64,000 nt of DNA from Ferrovibrio sp. (GCF_017994015.1 NZ_JAGOLP010000012.1:28878-92877); one strand, 5' to 3'; shown: positions 55,559 to 63,749, counted from the stretch's first letter. Notes: generated by a model not told the origin, from the sequence alone. Made by a program: numbers and translations.

Positions 55559-56424
55559 CCGATGCGGTGACAGAGCGCCGCGTCACCCTGCTTGGCGCCA
55601 GCAGCCGGCTCGGCCGGCCATTGCTGCGGCATCTACAGGCCAATGGCTGGCAGGTGATCGCGGCGGCGCGCAGCCCGCACAAGCTGGATGCGGCATGGCA
55701 GGCCGAGGCGCGGCCTTTCCGGCTGGAAGACATGCCCAGCCTGCAAGCTGCTTTGGCCGATGCCGGCGCGGTGGTGAGTTGCCTTGAGGTGCAGCACGCG
55801 CCGCAGGTATTGTCGGCCCTGCCGCTTGGCCATGGCGGCCGTGTGGTGATGATCGGCTCCACGCGCATGTTCACGCGGTTTCCCGATGCGCTGGCCGCTC
55901 GGCTCAGAGCCGGCGCCGATGCCTTCCTGCATAGCGGCAAGCCCGGCCTGCTGCTGTTGCCCACCATGATCTATGGCGCCGAGGACGATCTCAACACCCG
56001 GCGCATTGCCGCCTTTATCCGCCGCTTTGGCGTAATCCCGCTGCCGGCCGGCGGCCGCAGCCTGGTGCAGCCGGTGCATGTGGCGGATGTCTGCGCCTGC
56101 ATCGAGGCCGCCTTGCTGCGGCCGGAAATTGGTGGCGAAAGCATCGTGGTGGCCGGGCCGCAGGCGGTGCGCTACCACGATTTTGTGCGGTGCATCGGCG
56201 CCGCTATTGGTCGCCGGCCCCTGGTGCTGCCGGTGCCGCTCGGCCTGATGCTGGCATTGGCTGCCCTCACCCGCCGGCTGTCTTTCCTGCCCAGTGTGCA
56301 GCACGATGAAATCCTGCGGCTCTGCGAGGACAAGGCTTTCCCCATAGAAGCCATGCGGCAGAAACTGGGCGTGGCGCCAATGCCGCTGGCCGAGGGATTG
56401 CGGCGCAGCTTCCCGCAGGCGTGA
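55555..56424 (+). CDS. NAD(P)-binding atypical SDR (NDUFA9-like)
   Basis: 289-aa Rossmann-fold protein. The N terminus ([20 protein letters not shown]) is a degenerate NAD(P)-binding glycine motif and [29 protein letters not shown] followed by [12 protein letters not shown] is typical of the NmrA/NDUFA9-type atypical SDRs. Catalytic YxxxK is not evident. The start is a TTG overlapping the trmFO TGA. Its role is unknown; homologues include a structural complex I subunit. It is last in the recX-trmFO-SDR run. Confidence 0.75.
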   Translation: MTDAVTERRVTLLGASSRLGRPLLRHLQANGWQVIAAARSPHKLDAAWQAEARPFRLEDMPSLQAALADAGAVVSCLEVQHAPQVLSALPLGHGGRVVMIGSTRMFTRFPDALAARLRAGADAFLHSGKPGLLLLPTMIYGAEDDLNTRRIAAFIRRFGVIPLPAGGRSLVQPVHVADVCACIEAALLRPEIGGESIVVAGPQAVRYHDFVRCIGAAIGRRPLVLPVPLGLMLALAALTRRLSFLPSVQHDEILRLCEDKAFPIEAMRQKLGVAPMPLAEGLRRSFPQA

Positions 56425-56501
56425 TTTTTTGGGTTGTCTCTTGCGCTGGCGGCAATTCATCCCCAACTTCTCGCCTGTGACGGATCAAACTGCACCAAAA
56501 T

Positions 56502-56530
56502 GCCACCCCAGAATGCTACTGGCGGGTGGC
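56502..56530 (+). other. Inverted repeat in gap before small exported-protein gene
   Basis: GCCACCC (56502-56508) can pair with GGGTGGC (56524-56530) over a 15-base loop, 41 bases before the ATG at 56572. No T run follows, so it is not a classic terminator. The rest of the 147-base gap (56425-56571) holds nothing I recognise. Confidence 0.3.
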
Positions 56531-56571
56531 GGTAGGATGTGCAGCACGATGCCGGATACAGGGAGACAAAA

Positions 56572-57027
56572 ATGCGTTCACGCAGCTTCACCATGCTGGG
56601 CCTTGGCCTCGCACTCGCCTTTGCTGCCGTGTTGCTGCCAGCGGGGCCAAGCCTGGCGCAAAGCGGCACCCAAGGCTCGCGCGCTGCCTCCAATGCCTCG
56701 GCGTTATCCGCGCTCGGCGCTGGATCGGTGGTGGCCGGCAGTATTGAAAGTGTTGCGGCTTCGGGGAAATTGACCGTGGAAGCCATCGAAACCACCGCCG
56801 AAGGCATGGTGCTGGTGCTGAAGACCGCCGGCGCGGCGGCCAGCGAAGCCGGCAAAGTGAGTGTTCGCATCGCCAAGGATGCCGGCGGCGCCGCCTCATT
56901 GGTTGTCGGCGCAGCCGTTGACGTGGTGAGCGAAAGCGCCGGCTATGCTTTGCTGCATGCCGGCAAGCTGATCGCCTTTATTCCAAATGAACTTGGCCGC
57001 AGCATGGTGTTGCAGAACAAGCGCTGA
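56572..57027 (+). CDS. Small exported protein, unknown function
   Basis: 151 aa from the ATG at 56572 with GGGAGA upstream. A signal peptide (LGLGLALAFAAVLLPAGPSLAQ) precedes a serine/alanine/glycine-rich mature region (SRAASNASALSALGAGSVVAG, MVLVLKTAGAAASEAG) that looks like a repeat-free beta or surface-helix protein. The family is not recognised. It lies 5 bases before the DUF2145 gene and is probably co-transcribed. Confidence 0.68.
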   Translation: MRSRSFTMLGLGLALAFAAVLLPAGPSLAQSGTQGSRAASNASALSALGAGSVVAGSIESVAASGKLTVEAIETTAEGMVLVLKTAGAAASEAGKVSVRIAKDAGGAASLVVGAAVDVVSESAGYALLHAGKLIAFIPNELGRSMVLQNKR

Positions 57028-57032
57028 TCGCC

Positions 57033-57857
57033 ATGCGATTGCTCAAATTTGCCTTCCTGCTCGGCTTGCTCTGGGCCGTGCAGGTCGCGCCGGCGCAAGC
57101 CGGTGCCGGCTGTAGCGAAAAAGCCCTGGAACTGACCCAGATTCGCAACGCCTTCACCATGGCGGCGCGCACCCGGGCCTATGTTGAGCAAAGCGGCGCC
57201 AGTCTGGTTTTGGTGGCGCGGGTTGGCACCGATCTTTCCGAACATGGCCTGCGCTACAGCCATCTCGGCGCCTTGTTGCGTGATCATCCGGCCGGGCCGT
57301 GGCTATTCGTGCACCTGCTGAATGACTGCGGCACCGGCAATTCGGCGATCTATGACGAAGGCCTGGTGAACTTCTATCTGGATGATCCGCTGGTCTATGA
57401 AGGCGTAGTGCTGATCCCCACCCCGGCTCTGCAAGCCCGGCTGGCCAGCCTGTTTGCTGGCGCGGCGGCAACAGCATGGCACAATCCGGCCTACAGCATG
57501 ATTGCGCGGCCCACGGCCACCAAATACCAAAATTCCAATCAATGGCTGCTGGAATTGATTGCCGTGGCCCAGGCGCCGGATGGCAGCCTTACCAGCCGCG
57601 AGCAGGCGCAGCGGTATTTTGTTCAGCAGGGCTATCGCGCCGACACCATCCGGATCAGCGATTTCCGCCGGTTTGGTGCCGGCATTGCCCGCGCCAATGT
57701 GCGCTTTGATGATCATAGTGCCGAGGAAGCCAGCAACCGGCGCTATGAAGTCGCCAGCGTGCGCTCGGTGGCGCGCTATCTGGAGCATACCCGCGCCCTG
57801 ATCGACAGGGCCGTTATCACGCTGGACCGCCCGCCGCAGCCGCCACGCGATTATTAG
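57033..57857 (+). CDS. DUF2145 domain exported protein
   Basis: 274 aa with a signal peptide (AFLLGLLWAVQVAPAQAG). AFTMAARTRAYVEQSGASLVLVARVG and EHGLRYSHLGALLRDHP are characteristic of DUF2145, and a Cys occurs at the mature N terminus (GAGCSEK) and in LLNDCGTGNSAIYD, suggesting a disulfide or a papain-like/NlpC-type fold (inference). Function unknown. The stop overlaps the convergent GNAT toxin gene by 3 bases. Confidence 0.82.
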   Translation: MRLLKFAFLLGLLWAVQVAPAQAGAGCSEKALELTQIRNAFTMAARTRAYVEQSGASLVLVARVGTDLSEHGLRYSHLGALLRDHPAGPWLFVHLLNDCGTGNSAIYDEGLVNFYLDDPLVYEGVVLIPTPALQARLASLFAGAAATAWHNPAYSMIARPTATKYQNSNQWLLELIAVAQAPDGSLTSREQAQRYFVQQGYRADTIRISDFRRFGAGIARANVRFDDHSAEEASNRRYEVASVRSVARYLEHTRALIDRAVITLDRPPQPPRDY

Positions 57858-58372
57858 AGCCTGAAAGCGGCGATTACTGTCTCAATGGGCAGAAATAATG
57901 ATCGGCTGTCTTCGGGGTATTCGATGAACTCGGCGCAGCGGAGGTAGAAGCGTTTTGCTGCTTCATCCTTGGCTTGAACCAGCACGGCGCCGATACCTAT
58001 GCTTTGAGAGGCAATGGCAATCCGGCGCAGCGCATCCGCGAGAATGTCTGCGCCGAGCCCCTTGCCCGCATGATTGCGATCCACTGCCAGACGCCCGATC
58101 ACAGAGATAGGAATCGTATCTGGTGCGTTGCGCCGGATTTTGCCGGGTGCCGCAAGGCGCTCCACAGCTCCGGCCGAGATGCAGAAATAGGCGACAACCA
58201 CGCGGCTCTTGCAAATGACATAAGTCCGCGAGAAGCGGCTTTCATTCTTCAAGGCCCGATGGCGCAACCAATCATTCAGTGCCGGCACACCGCAATCGAA
58301 GCTGGACAGGTCATGGTCTGAAGTTAGCGCTACTGGAGCAGAAAGATCAGGCTCAGGAACATTCTGGCGCAT
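57854..58372 (-). CDS. GNAT acetyltransferase toxin (TacT-like)
   Basis: 172-aa GNAT protein. The acetyl-CoA-binding pyrophosphate loop is in VIGRLAVDRNHAGKGLGADILADALRR. LNDWLRHRALKNESRFSRTYVI near the N terminus matches the TacT/AtaT group of tRNA-acetylating toxins. The upstream neighbour, 3 bases away on the same strand, is a DUF1778 antitoxin, so the pair reads as a type II TA system in normal antitoxin-first order. Activity on aminoacyl-tRNA is family knowledge and not shown here. Confidence 0.88.
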   Translation of the reverse strand: MRQNVPEPDLSAPVALTSDHDLSSFDCGVPALNDWLRHRALKNESRFSRTYVICKSRVVVAYFCISAGAVERLAAPGKIRRNAPDTIPISVIGRLAVDRNHAGKGLGADILADALRRIAIASQSIGIGAVLVQAKDEAAKRFYLRCAEFIEYPEDSRSLFLPIETVIAAFRL

Positions 58373-58375
58373 GTG

Positions 58376-58717
58376 TTATTTCTGCCATGCCGGAACCCGG
58401 CGCAGCAGGGCGCGCAATTTTGGTCCCGGCGCAGGCGGATTATCGAGAGCGTGCATAAACGCATCATACCGATCAGAATCCAGCACAAACAGCCGTTGAT
58501 CCAGCAGCACGTCTATGGCTTGCCTGCGGGCGCTGTCAACCATGAATTCCGTGCGGGTTTTGCCGAGGATAGCTGCTGCGTCATCGATGAGTTGCCGGGT
58601 GCCGCTCTCAATCCGCAGGTTTATACTGCCCTTCGTATCGGCAGCCAACGACCGTTCAGCCGCGACCACTGCCGCACGAACAGGGCTTTCTGCTGAGGAA
58701 GTGCGAACTTTTGCCAT
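58376..58717 (-). CDS. DUF1778 (TacA-like) antitoxin
   Basis: 113 aa with an N-terminal ribbon-helix-helix region (GSINLRIESGTRQLIDDAAAILGKTRTEFMVDSARRQA) typical of DUF1778 antitoxins that repress their own promoter. The C-terminal part (LDSDRYDAFMHALDNPPAPGPKLRALL) is the toxin-neutralising segment. About 30 extra residues precede the RHH domain. Together with the GNAT gene it is a self-contained TA module between DUF2145 and the NDUFAF6-like gene. Confidence 0.9.
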   Translation of the reverse strand: MAKVRTSSAESPVRAAVVAAERSLAADTKGSINLRIESGTRQLIDDAAAILGKTRTEFMVDSARRQAIDVLLDQRLFVLDSDRYDAFMHALDNPPAPGPKLRALLRRVPAWQK

Positions 58718-58723
58718 GACTCA

Positions 58724-58753
58724 GGATATTGTCATCGTATCCACAATGTCAAT
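58724..58753 (-). promoter_or_regulatory. Probable TA promoter and operator
   Basis: On the minus strand TTGACA (58752-58747) is a perfect -35, followed at 15-17 bases by a weak AT-rich -10 (around 58730-58724). On the plus strand TGTCA occurs at 58730-58734 and 58747-58751, 17 bases apart, overlapping the promoter. The ribbon-helix-helix antitoxin is the expected repressor. Confidence 0.45.
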
Positions 58754-58764
58754 ACAACATGACC

Positions 58765-59604
58765 TCAGAACCGCCCGCGCCAGGCGGCCCATAGCAAGGC
58801 CAGTTGCTTGCGCGGCTGGGCGATTTCCAGCCCCTGTGCGGCGGGATTGAAGCCGGCGCGTTCCAGGCGCCGCAGATGCAGCGCGGCCAAGGTGAGCGGC
58901 AGCAGAGCCGGCAAAGTCTGGCGCGGCACCGGGCGGCGGCGCGCCATCACCAGCAGGCGGCGGGCTTCCAGGCCAATCTGGCGCATCACCGTGAAACTGC
59001 GCGGGTCGAGCTGCTGCCGGATCACGGCTTCCCAGGCCAGCCCCTCGCCGCCCAGCATGTCGGCCGGCAGCAATACGCGGCCTTGCGCCGCATGGAATGG
59101 CACGGCGCGCAGAATACCGATCAGGCCATAGGCCTGGCCGGCCAGCCGCAGCGTTTCATCCAGCACCGGATCGGGCGTCAGCCCCAGCGCCTGGCTGGCC
59201 AGCCGCAGCAAAGGCGCTGTGGTGGCGCCGGCATAATCCAGCAAAGCAGCCAGATTGGCCGGCGGCGCAGATTCCAGATCGGCCTCGCGGGCATCAATCA
59301 GCGCCGCCACATCGGCGGCATTCCACTGCGCCGCATTGGCTGCGGCCAAGGCAGCGGCCACCGGATGCTGGCGCGGTGTGCCGGCGCGGATGCCGTCCCA
59401 GGTTTCACGCCACCATTGCAGCCGGATATGCCCCAGCATCGGCTCGCTGACCTGTTCGGCGGTGCGGGCGATTTCCAGATTGAAGGCATACAGCGCCAGC
59501 AGGCCGGGCCGGGCGGCATCAGGGGCAAAGAGCGCGGCCAGCCAGCGATCCGGATCGTGGCGGCGGCTTTCGTTGTTGCAATATTCAAGCGAATCCTGGG
59601 GCAT
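58765..59604 (-). CDS. Squalene/phytoene synthase-like protein (NDUFAF6-like)
   Basis: 279 aa from the ATG at 59604 (MPQDSLEYCNNESRRHDPDRW). The fold is that of squalene/phytoene synthases, but the DxxxD Asp-rich motifs are absent: LYAFNLEIARTAEQVSEPMLGHIRLQWWRE matches the NDUFAF6 complex I assembly-factor subfamily. A real prenyl synthase activity is therefore unlikely, and a role in respiratory complex I assembly is inferred. It is divergent from the PuuD-like gene. Confidence 0.82.
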   Translation of the reverse strand: MPQDSLEYCNNESRRHDPDRWLAALFAPDAARPGLLALYAFNLEIARTAEQVSEPMLGHIRLQWWRETWDGIRAGTPRQHPVAAALAAANAAQWNAADVAALIDAREADLESAPPANLAALLDYAGATTAPLLRLASQALGLTPDPVLDETLRLAGQAYGLIGILRAVPFHAAQGRVLLPADMLGGEGLAWEAVIRQQLDPRSFTVMRQIGLEARRLLVMARRRPVPRQTLPALLPLTLAALHLRRLERAGFNPAAQGLEIAQPRKQLALLWAAWRGRF

Positions 59605-59722
59605 GGCAGCAAGACTATGCGGCGGAAGCCGGTTCGCCGCTACCCCATTCTGCATCGTCAGATTGTGTGCTAGCTTTTGCAAAGGCGACTCACCGCCCCC
59701 AAAAGATAACAAGGAGCCGTCG

Positions 59723-60295
59723 ATGGCCAAGATTCTCGAAAATCTCTACCGCGCGCTGGGCGCCGGCATTGTGCTGACGGTTGTTGTTTTCCTGCTGTTG
59801 CATCGGAGTGTTGATCAGGTCTTTATCGCCTTTTTTGTGCGTTGGCTGCATGTGCTGTCCGGCATCCTGTGGATCGGCCTGCTGTGGTATTTCAACTTTG
59901 TACAAATTCCCACCATGCCGAAAATCCCCGCCGAGCTGAAACCGGCAGTGGGCAAGTTCATCGCCCCTGAGGCGCTGTTCTGGTTCCGCTGGGCGGCTGT
60001 GGCCACCGTTGTCACCGGCCTGGTGCTTTCGGTGCTGAACGGCTACGGCCACAATGCCTTCATGCTCAAGGAAGGCAGCCGCACCATCGGCATCGGCATG
60101 TGGCTCGGCCTGTTCATGGCGGCGAATGTCTGGTTCATCATCTGGCCGAACCAGAAGAAGGCGCTGGGCATTGTGCCGACTGACGACGCCAGCAAGGCTG
60201 CCGCTGCCCGCGTTGCGATGCTCGGCTCGCGCACCAACTTCGTGCTGTCGCTGCCGATGCTGTATTGCATGGTGGCGCAGCAGAATGTTGGCTGA
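59723..60295 (+). CDS. PuuD-like (urate hydroxylase membrane domain) protein
   Basis: 190-aa membrane protein with AAGGAG 8 bases upstream. Four helices are visible: ALGAGIVLTVVVFLLLHRSVDQ, WLHVLSGILWIGLLWYFNFVQI, WAAVATVVTGLVLSVLNGYG and IGMWLGLFMAANVWFIIWPN, with the motif FIIWPNQKKALG near the C terminus and histidines (WLHVLSG) that could bind heme. It resembles the membrane part of urate hydroxylase PuuD but lacks a C-terminal cytochrome c domain. A terminator follows. Confidence 0.6.
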   Translation: MAKILENLYRALGAGIVLTVVVFLLLHRSVDQVFIAFFVRWLHVLSGILWIGLLWYFNFVQIPTMPKIPAELKPAVGKFIAPEALFWFRWAAVATVVTGLVLSVLNGYGHNAFMLKEGSRTIGIGMWLGLFMAANVWFIIWPNQKKALGIVPTDDASKAAAARVAMLGSRTNFVLSLPMLYCMVAQQNVG

Positions 60296-60316
60296 CGGCA
60301 GGCGATAAGCTGAATG

Positions 60317-60349
60317 AAAGCCGCCGGGGCACACCCGGCGGCTTTTTTT
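60317..60349. terminator. Rho-independent terminator, possibly bidirectional
   Basis: AAAGCCGCCGGG (60317-60328) pairs perfectly with CCCGGCGGCTTT (60334-60345), loop GCACA, followed by Ts to 60349. It separates the PuuD-like gene from the convergent Mth938 gene; the A run on the other side lets it act for both. Confidence 0.93.
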
Positions 60350-60728
60350 ATGTAACCGGGATCAGCGCCGCCGCGACGGCGCGGCCTTCCATCACCAGCA
60401 GATTGTAGGTGCGGCAGGCGGCGCCGGTGCCCATCGGCTCCAGCACAATGCCATGCTGCTTGAGCGCGGCGCGCAAATCACGCGGCAAAGGCGCGATCTC
60501 AATGCCACAGCCGATCAGCAGCAATTCTGGGCGCGGCTCGCCCTGCAACAGGGGCGCCAAGCTTTCCAGGCTGATGCCGGCAAGGTCCGGCACAGTCCAG
60601 GCCAGGGTCAGGCGCGGCTGCACCAGCACCGGCTGCTGCCAATGCTGGCCATTGATGCGAAAGCCACCATCGCCATAGGCGGCGATGGTCTGCCGGTCGG
60701 GGGCGTCCAGGCGCTTGAAATCCACCAC
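60348..60728 (-). CDS. Mth938/DUF498 domain protein (NDUFAF3-like)
   Basis: 126 aa of the Mth938 family. FRINGQHWQQPVLVQPRLTLAW opens the fold and PELLLIGCGIEIAPLPRDLRAALKQHGI plus MGTGAACRTYNLLVMEGRAVAAALIPV are typical of the NDUFAF3 complex I assembly factor. The start is a GTG (two consecutive GTG codons). It is 18 bases after secF on the same strand, so co-transcription with secDF is likely. Confidence 0.87.
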   Translation of the reverse strand: MVDFKRLDAPDRQTIAAYGDGGFRINGQHWQQPVLVQPRLTLAWTVPDLAGISLESLAPLLQGEPRPELLLIGCGIEIAPLPRDLRAALKQHGIVLEPMGTGAACRTYNLLVMEGRAVAAALIPVT

Positions 60729-60746
60729 GGCGTTGCGCCTTTTGGC

Positions 60747-61706
60747 TCAGGGCGCCTTGGGCTTTGCGGTCGGCGGCGCGCTCGGCGCTTCCTCGGTGCC
60801 ACGGCGCAGCTTGTTCTCGCCCAGGAAAAGCAGGATCGGCGCGGCGATAAAGATCGACGACGAGGTGGCCAGCACAATGCCGAACAGCAGCACGATGGCA
60901 AAACCCTGCACCGATTCGCCGCCAAACAAAGCCAGCGGGATGGTGGACAGGAAGATTGTCACCGAGGTGTTGATGGTACGGTTGAGGGTTTCGTTGATGC
61001 TTTTGTCGATCAATTCGCGTAGCGGCAGCACTTTGTATTTGCGCAGATTCTCGCGCACGCGATCATACACCACCACCTTGTCGTTGATCGAAAAGCCCAT
61101 GATGGTGAGGATTGCCGCCACCGCCACCAGATTGAACTGGATATCGGTGACAACATAGAAGCCGATGGTCTTGGTGACATCGAGCACCAGCGTGACCACG
61201 GCGCCAACGCCGAACTGCCATTCAAAGCGGAACCAGATATAGGCCAGCATGGCAACCAGGGCGAGGCCCATGGCGATCATGCCATCCTTGAACAATTCAT
61301 CCGACACGGAAGCGCCCACCGCTTCAACACGGCGGATTTCGGCGCCGGGATAGGCTTGGTTCAATGCACCGCGTACCTTGTCTGCGGCACGCTGGGCCGC
61401 CGCATCGTCGCCTTCCTGGCGGCCGAGACGGATCAGCACATCCTGCGGCGAGCCGAATTCCTGCAACGCCACCTGGCCAAGCTCAAGCTTGTGCAGGCTG
61501 TCGCGCAGAGCCGGGAAATCCGCTGCCTGCGGCAAACGGGCTTCAATCACCAGGCCGCCCTTGAAATCGATGCCGTAATTCATGCCAGGATGAAAAAACA
61601 GGATCACCGAGACCAAACTGAGGAAGGCCGACAATGCCAGGCCGATGATGCGGCCCTTCATGAATGGGTAGTTGGTGTTGTCGGGAATGAGGCGAAGCTT
61701 GTACAT
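60747..61706 (-). CDS. secF: Protein translocase subunit SecF
   Basis: Membrane component of SecDF-YajC that uses the proton gradient to assist protein export. 319 aa, six helices with a first periplasmic domain after LALSAFLSLVSVILFF (MNYGIDFKGGLVIEARLP). Conserved motifs are IVDIxxFS-like GFSINDKVVVYDRVREN and TSVTIFLSTIPLALFGGESVQGFAIVLLFG. It begins 10 bases after secD with GGAGG as RBS. Confidence 0.95.
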   Translation of the reverse strand: MYKLRLIPDNTNYPFMKGRIIGLALSAFLSLVSVILFFHPGMNYGIDFKGGLVIEARLPQAADFPALRDSLHKLELGQVALQEFGSPQDVLIRLGRQEGDDAAAQRAADKVRGALNQAYPGAEIRRVEAVGASVSDELFKDGMIAMGLALVAMLAYIWFRFEWQFGVGAVVTLVLDVTKTIGFYVVTDIQFNLVAVAAILTIMGFSINDKVVVYDRVRENLRKYKVLPLRELIDKSINETLNRTINTSVTIFLSTIPLALFGGESVQGFAIVLLFGIVLATSSSIFIAAPILLFLGENKLRRGTEEAPSAPPTAKPKAP

Positions 61707-61716
61707 GACGGCCTCC

Positions 61717-63342
61717 TTACACCGGCAGAATCGTTGCGCGGCTGCGGCGCAGCCAGGTCACCATCATCAGACGCACCACCACGGTGGCGGTGAACATCGA
61801 GGTAATGATGCCGAGCGAGATGGTGACGGCAAAACCCTTCACCGAGCCGGAGCCGAGGCCATAAAGGATCAGCATCTTGAGCAAAGTGGTCAGGTTGGCG
61901 TCAACAATTGTGCTGAAGGCACGTTTGAAGCCGGCTTCCATCGCCGCCAGCGGCGATTTGCCGAGCTTGGTTTCCTCGCGGATGCGCTCGTTGATCAGCA
62001 CATTGGCATCCACGGACATGCCCAGCGTGAGCAGCAGGCCGGCAATGCCGGGCAAAGTCAGCGTGGCTTGCAGCAGCGACATGGCAGCCAGCGTCAGCAG
62101 CAGATTGGCGATCAGTGCCACATCGGCAAACAGGCCGAACAGGCCGTAGGCCAGCACCATGTAGACCACCACCAGCAAGGCAGCCACGGCAATCGAGATC
62201 AGGCCGGCGCGGATCGAATCGGCGCCGAGATCGGGGCCGACTGTGCGCTCCTCCACCACTTTGAGCGGTGCCGGCAACGCACCGGCGCGCAGCAGAACCG
62301 CGAGATCGCTGGCGGAAGCAAAGGTGAAATTGCCGCTGATCTGGCCCGAACCGCCCAGGATGGGTTCATTGATACGCGGCGCGGTCAGCACCTTGTTATC
62401 CAGCACAATGGCAAACGGCATGCCGACATTGGCCTGGGTGATTTCGGCAAAGCGCTTGGCGCCGGCAGTGCTGAAGCGGAAATTGACAATCGGCTGGCCG
62501 CCGCGCGGATCGGTGCCGGCCTGGGCATCCACCAACTGGTCACCCGCCACTTCAACCTTGCGCTTGACCACATAGCGTACCGGGCGGCCGGTGCCGTCGC
62601 GGTCGCGGTCGGATTCCAGGATCATCGAGCCGGCCGGTGCCACGGTGGCATTACTGTCGGCGGTCATGTCGAGCAGATGGAAGGTCAACTTGGCCGTGGT
62701 GCCGAGCAGGCGCTTGATACGCTCAGGATCATCCACACCGGGCAATTGCACCAGGATGCGGTCGCGGCCTTGGATCTGGATGGTGGGTTCATTCACGCCG
62801 GTCTGGTCGATACGGCGGCGCACGATCTCCATCGATTGGGTCACGGCGGCACGGGCACGTTCCAGCATGGCGGCTTCGGAAAGCACCAGGCGCACTGCAT
62901 TACCTTCCGGCGCGATTTCCACGGTCAGGTCCATCTGACCGCCGCCAAAACCGATCAGGCTGGACTGCACCGGCTGGGCCAGCTTTTGCAGCAATTCGCG
63001 TACCCGCTGGGCGGTGCTGGCATCGGGCAGGCGCACCGTCACCGTGTTGTTGCCGGTGGCGGCAATGCCGGTGTAACGCATATTGGCGCCGCGCAATTCA
63101 GCGCGCGCACCATCCACCAATGCCTCCAGCCGCTCGCGCAGCACCACGCCGGTATCCACTTCCAGCAGCAGATGGGCGCCGCCGCGCAGATCAAGGCCCA
63201 GATTGACCTGATGCGTCGGCAGCCATGAGGGCACAAATTTATCAAGCTGTTCGCGGCTGAACAGGTTGGGCAGGCTGAGCAGCAACCCGGCCAGGCAGAC
63301 CAGGATGATCGACCACCTTTTCCATGCGGAGAAATAGAGCAT
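61717..63342 (-). CDS. secD: Protein translocase subunit SecD
   Basis: 541-aa six-helix subunit with a large periplasmic P1 domain. The N-terminal helix (SIILVCLAGLLLSLPNLF) is followed by VNLGLDLRGGAHLLLEVD; the C-terminal membrane part has GAKRFAEITQANVGMPFAIVLD before it, LPAPLKVVEERTVGPDLGADSI and VDANVLINERIREE, all SecD signatures. Length is between the short (Gram-positive) and long (E. coli) forms and usual for alphaproteobacteria. A hairpin precedes it (63367-63385). Confidence 0.95.
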   Translation of the reverse strand: MLYFSAWKRWSIILVCLAGLLLSLPNLFSREQLDKFVPSWLPTHQVNLGLDLRGGAHLLLEVDTGVVLRERLEALVDGARAELRGANMRYTGIAATGNNTVTVRLPDASTAQRVRELLQKLAQPVQSSLIGFGGGQMDLTVEIAPEGNAVRLVLSEAAMLERARAAVTQSMEIVRRRIDQTGVNEPTIQIQGRDRILVQLPGVDDPERIKRLLGTTAKLTFHLLDMTADSNATVAPAGSMILESDRDRDGTGRPVRYVVKRKVEVAGDQLVDAQAGTDPRGGQPIVNFRFSTAGAKRFAEITQANVGMPFAIVLDNKVLTAPRINEPILGGSGQISGNFTFASASDLAVLLRAGALPAPLKVVEERTVGPDLGADSIRAGLISIAVAALLVVVYMVLAYGLFGLFADVALIANLLLTLAAMSLLQATLTLPGIAGLLLTLGMSVDANVLINERIREETKLGKSPLAAMEAGFKRAFSTIVDANLTTLLKMLILYGLGSGSVKGFAVTISLGIITSMFTATVVVRLMMVTWLRRSRATILPV

Positions 63343-63366
63343 CGCTGCCTGCCTTCAGCCTGCAAA

Positions 63367-63385
63367 GGCCGGGCATTGCCCGGCC
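63367..63385 (-). other. Perfect hairpin between yajC and secD
   Basis: GGCCGGGC-ATT-GCCCGGCC is an 8-bp perfect stem with a 3-base loop, 25 bases before the secD ATG and 26 bases after the yajC stop. In the transcription direction only a short T run follows, so it is probably a weak attenuator or mRNA-stability element and not a full terminator. Confidence 0.5.
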
Positions 63386-63410
63386 CGCAGGTCCATCAAA
63401 ATCGTCTTGA

Positions 63411-63749
63411 TTACTTGGAGTCGGACTCGTCGTCGCCGGCGCCCTTGGCGCGCACTTCGGCGATGGTGGCCTTCACCACCTTGATCTTGACGCCCTCGGC
63501 GATTTCAAGCTGCACCAGGCCGTCTTCCTGCACCTTGGCAACCTTGCCGACGATACCGCCGGAGGTGGTGACCACGTCGCCGCGGCGCACCGCCTCGATC
63601 ATCGCCTTGTGTTCCTTGGCGCGCTTCTGCTGCGGCCGGATCAGCAGGAAGTAGAAAACCACAAAAATCAGCACTATCGGCAGGAACTGGGTCGCCATTT
63701 CGGCGATACCACCGCCCGCGGCCTGCGCGTAGGCTTCGGAAATAAGCAT
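63411..63749 (-). CDS. yajC: Preprotein translocase accessory subunit YajC
   Basis: 112 aa from the ATG at 63749, which has GAGGAG upstream. The single membrane helix is QFLPIVLIFVVFYFLLIRPQ followed by QQKRAKEHKAMIEAVRRGD and VVTTSGGIVGKVAKVQEDG, the classic YajC pattern. It precedes secD and secF on the same strand. The 215 bases upstream (to 63964) hold no gene I can support. Confidence 0.95.
   Translation of the reverse strand: MLISEAYAQAAGGGIAEMATQFLPIVLIFVVFYFLLIRPQQKRAKEHKAMIEAVRRGDVVTTSGGIVGKVAKVQEDGLVQLEIAEGVKIKVVKATIAEVRAKGAGDDESDSK

Noticed and set aside
58765..59604. Phytoene/squalene synthase for carotenoid or hopanoid synthesis
   Set aside because: Asp-rich substrate motifs are missing and no terpenoid genes are near; the sequence fits the NDUFAF6 subfamily better.
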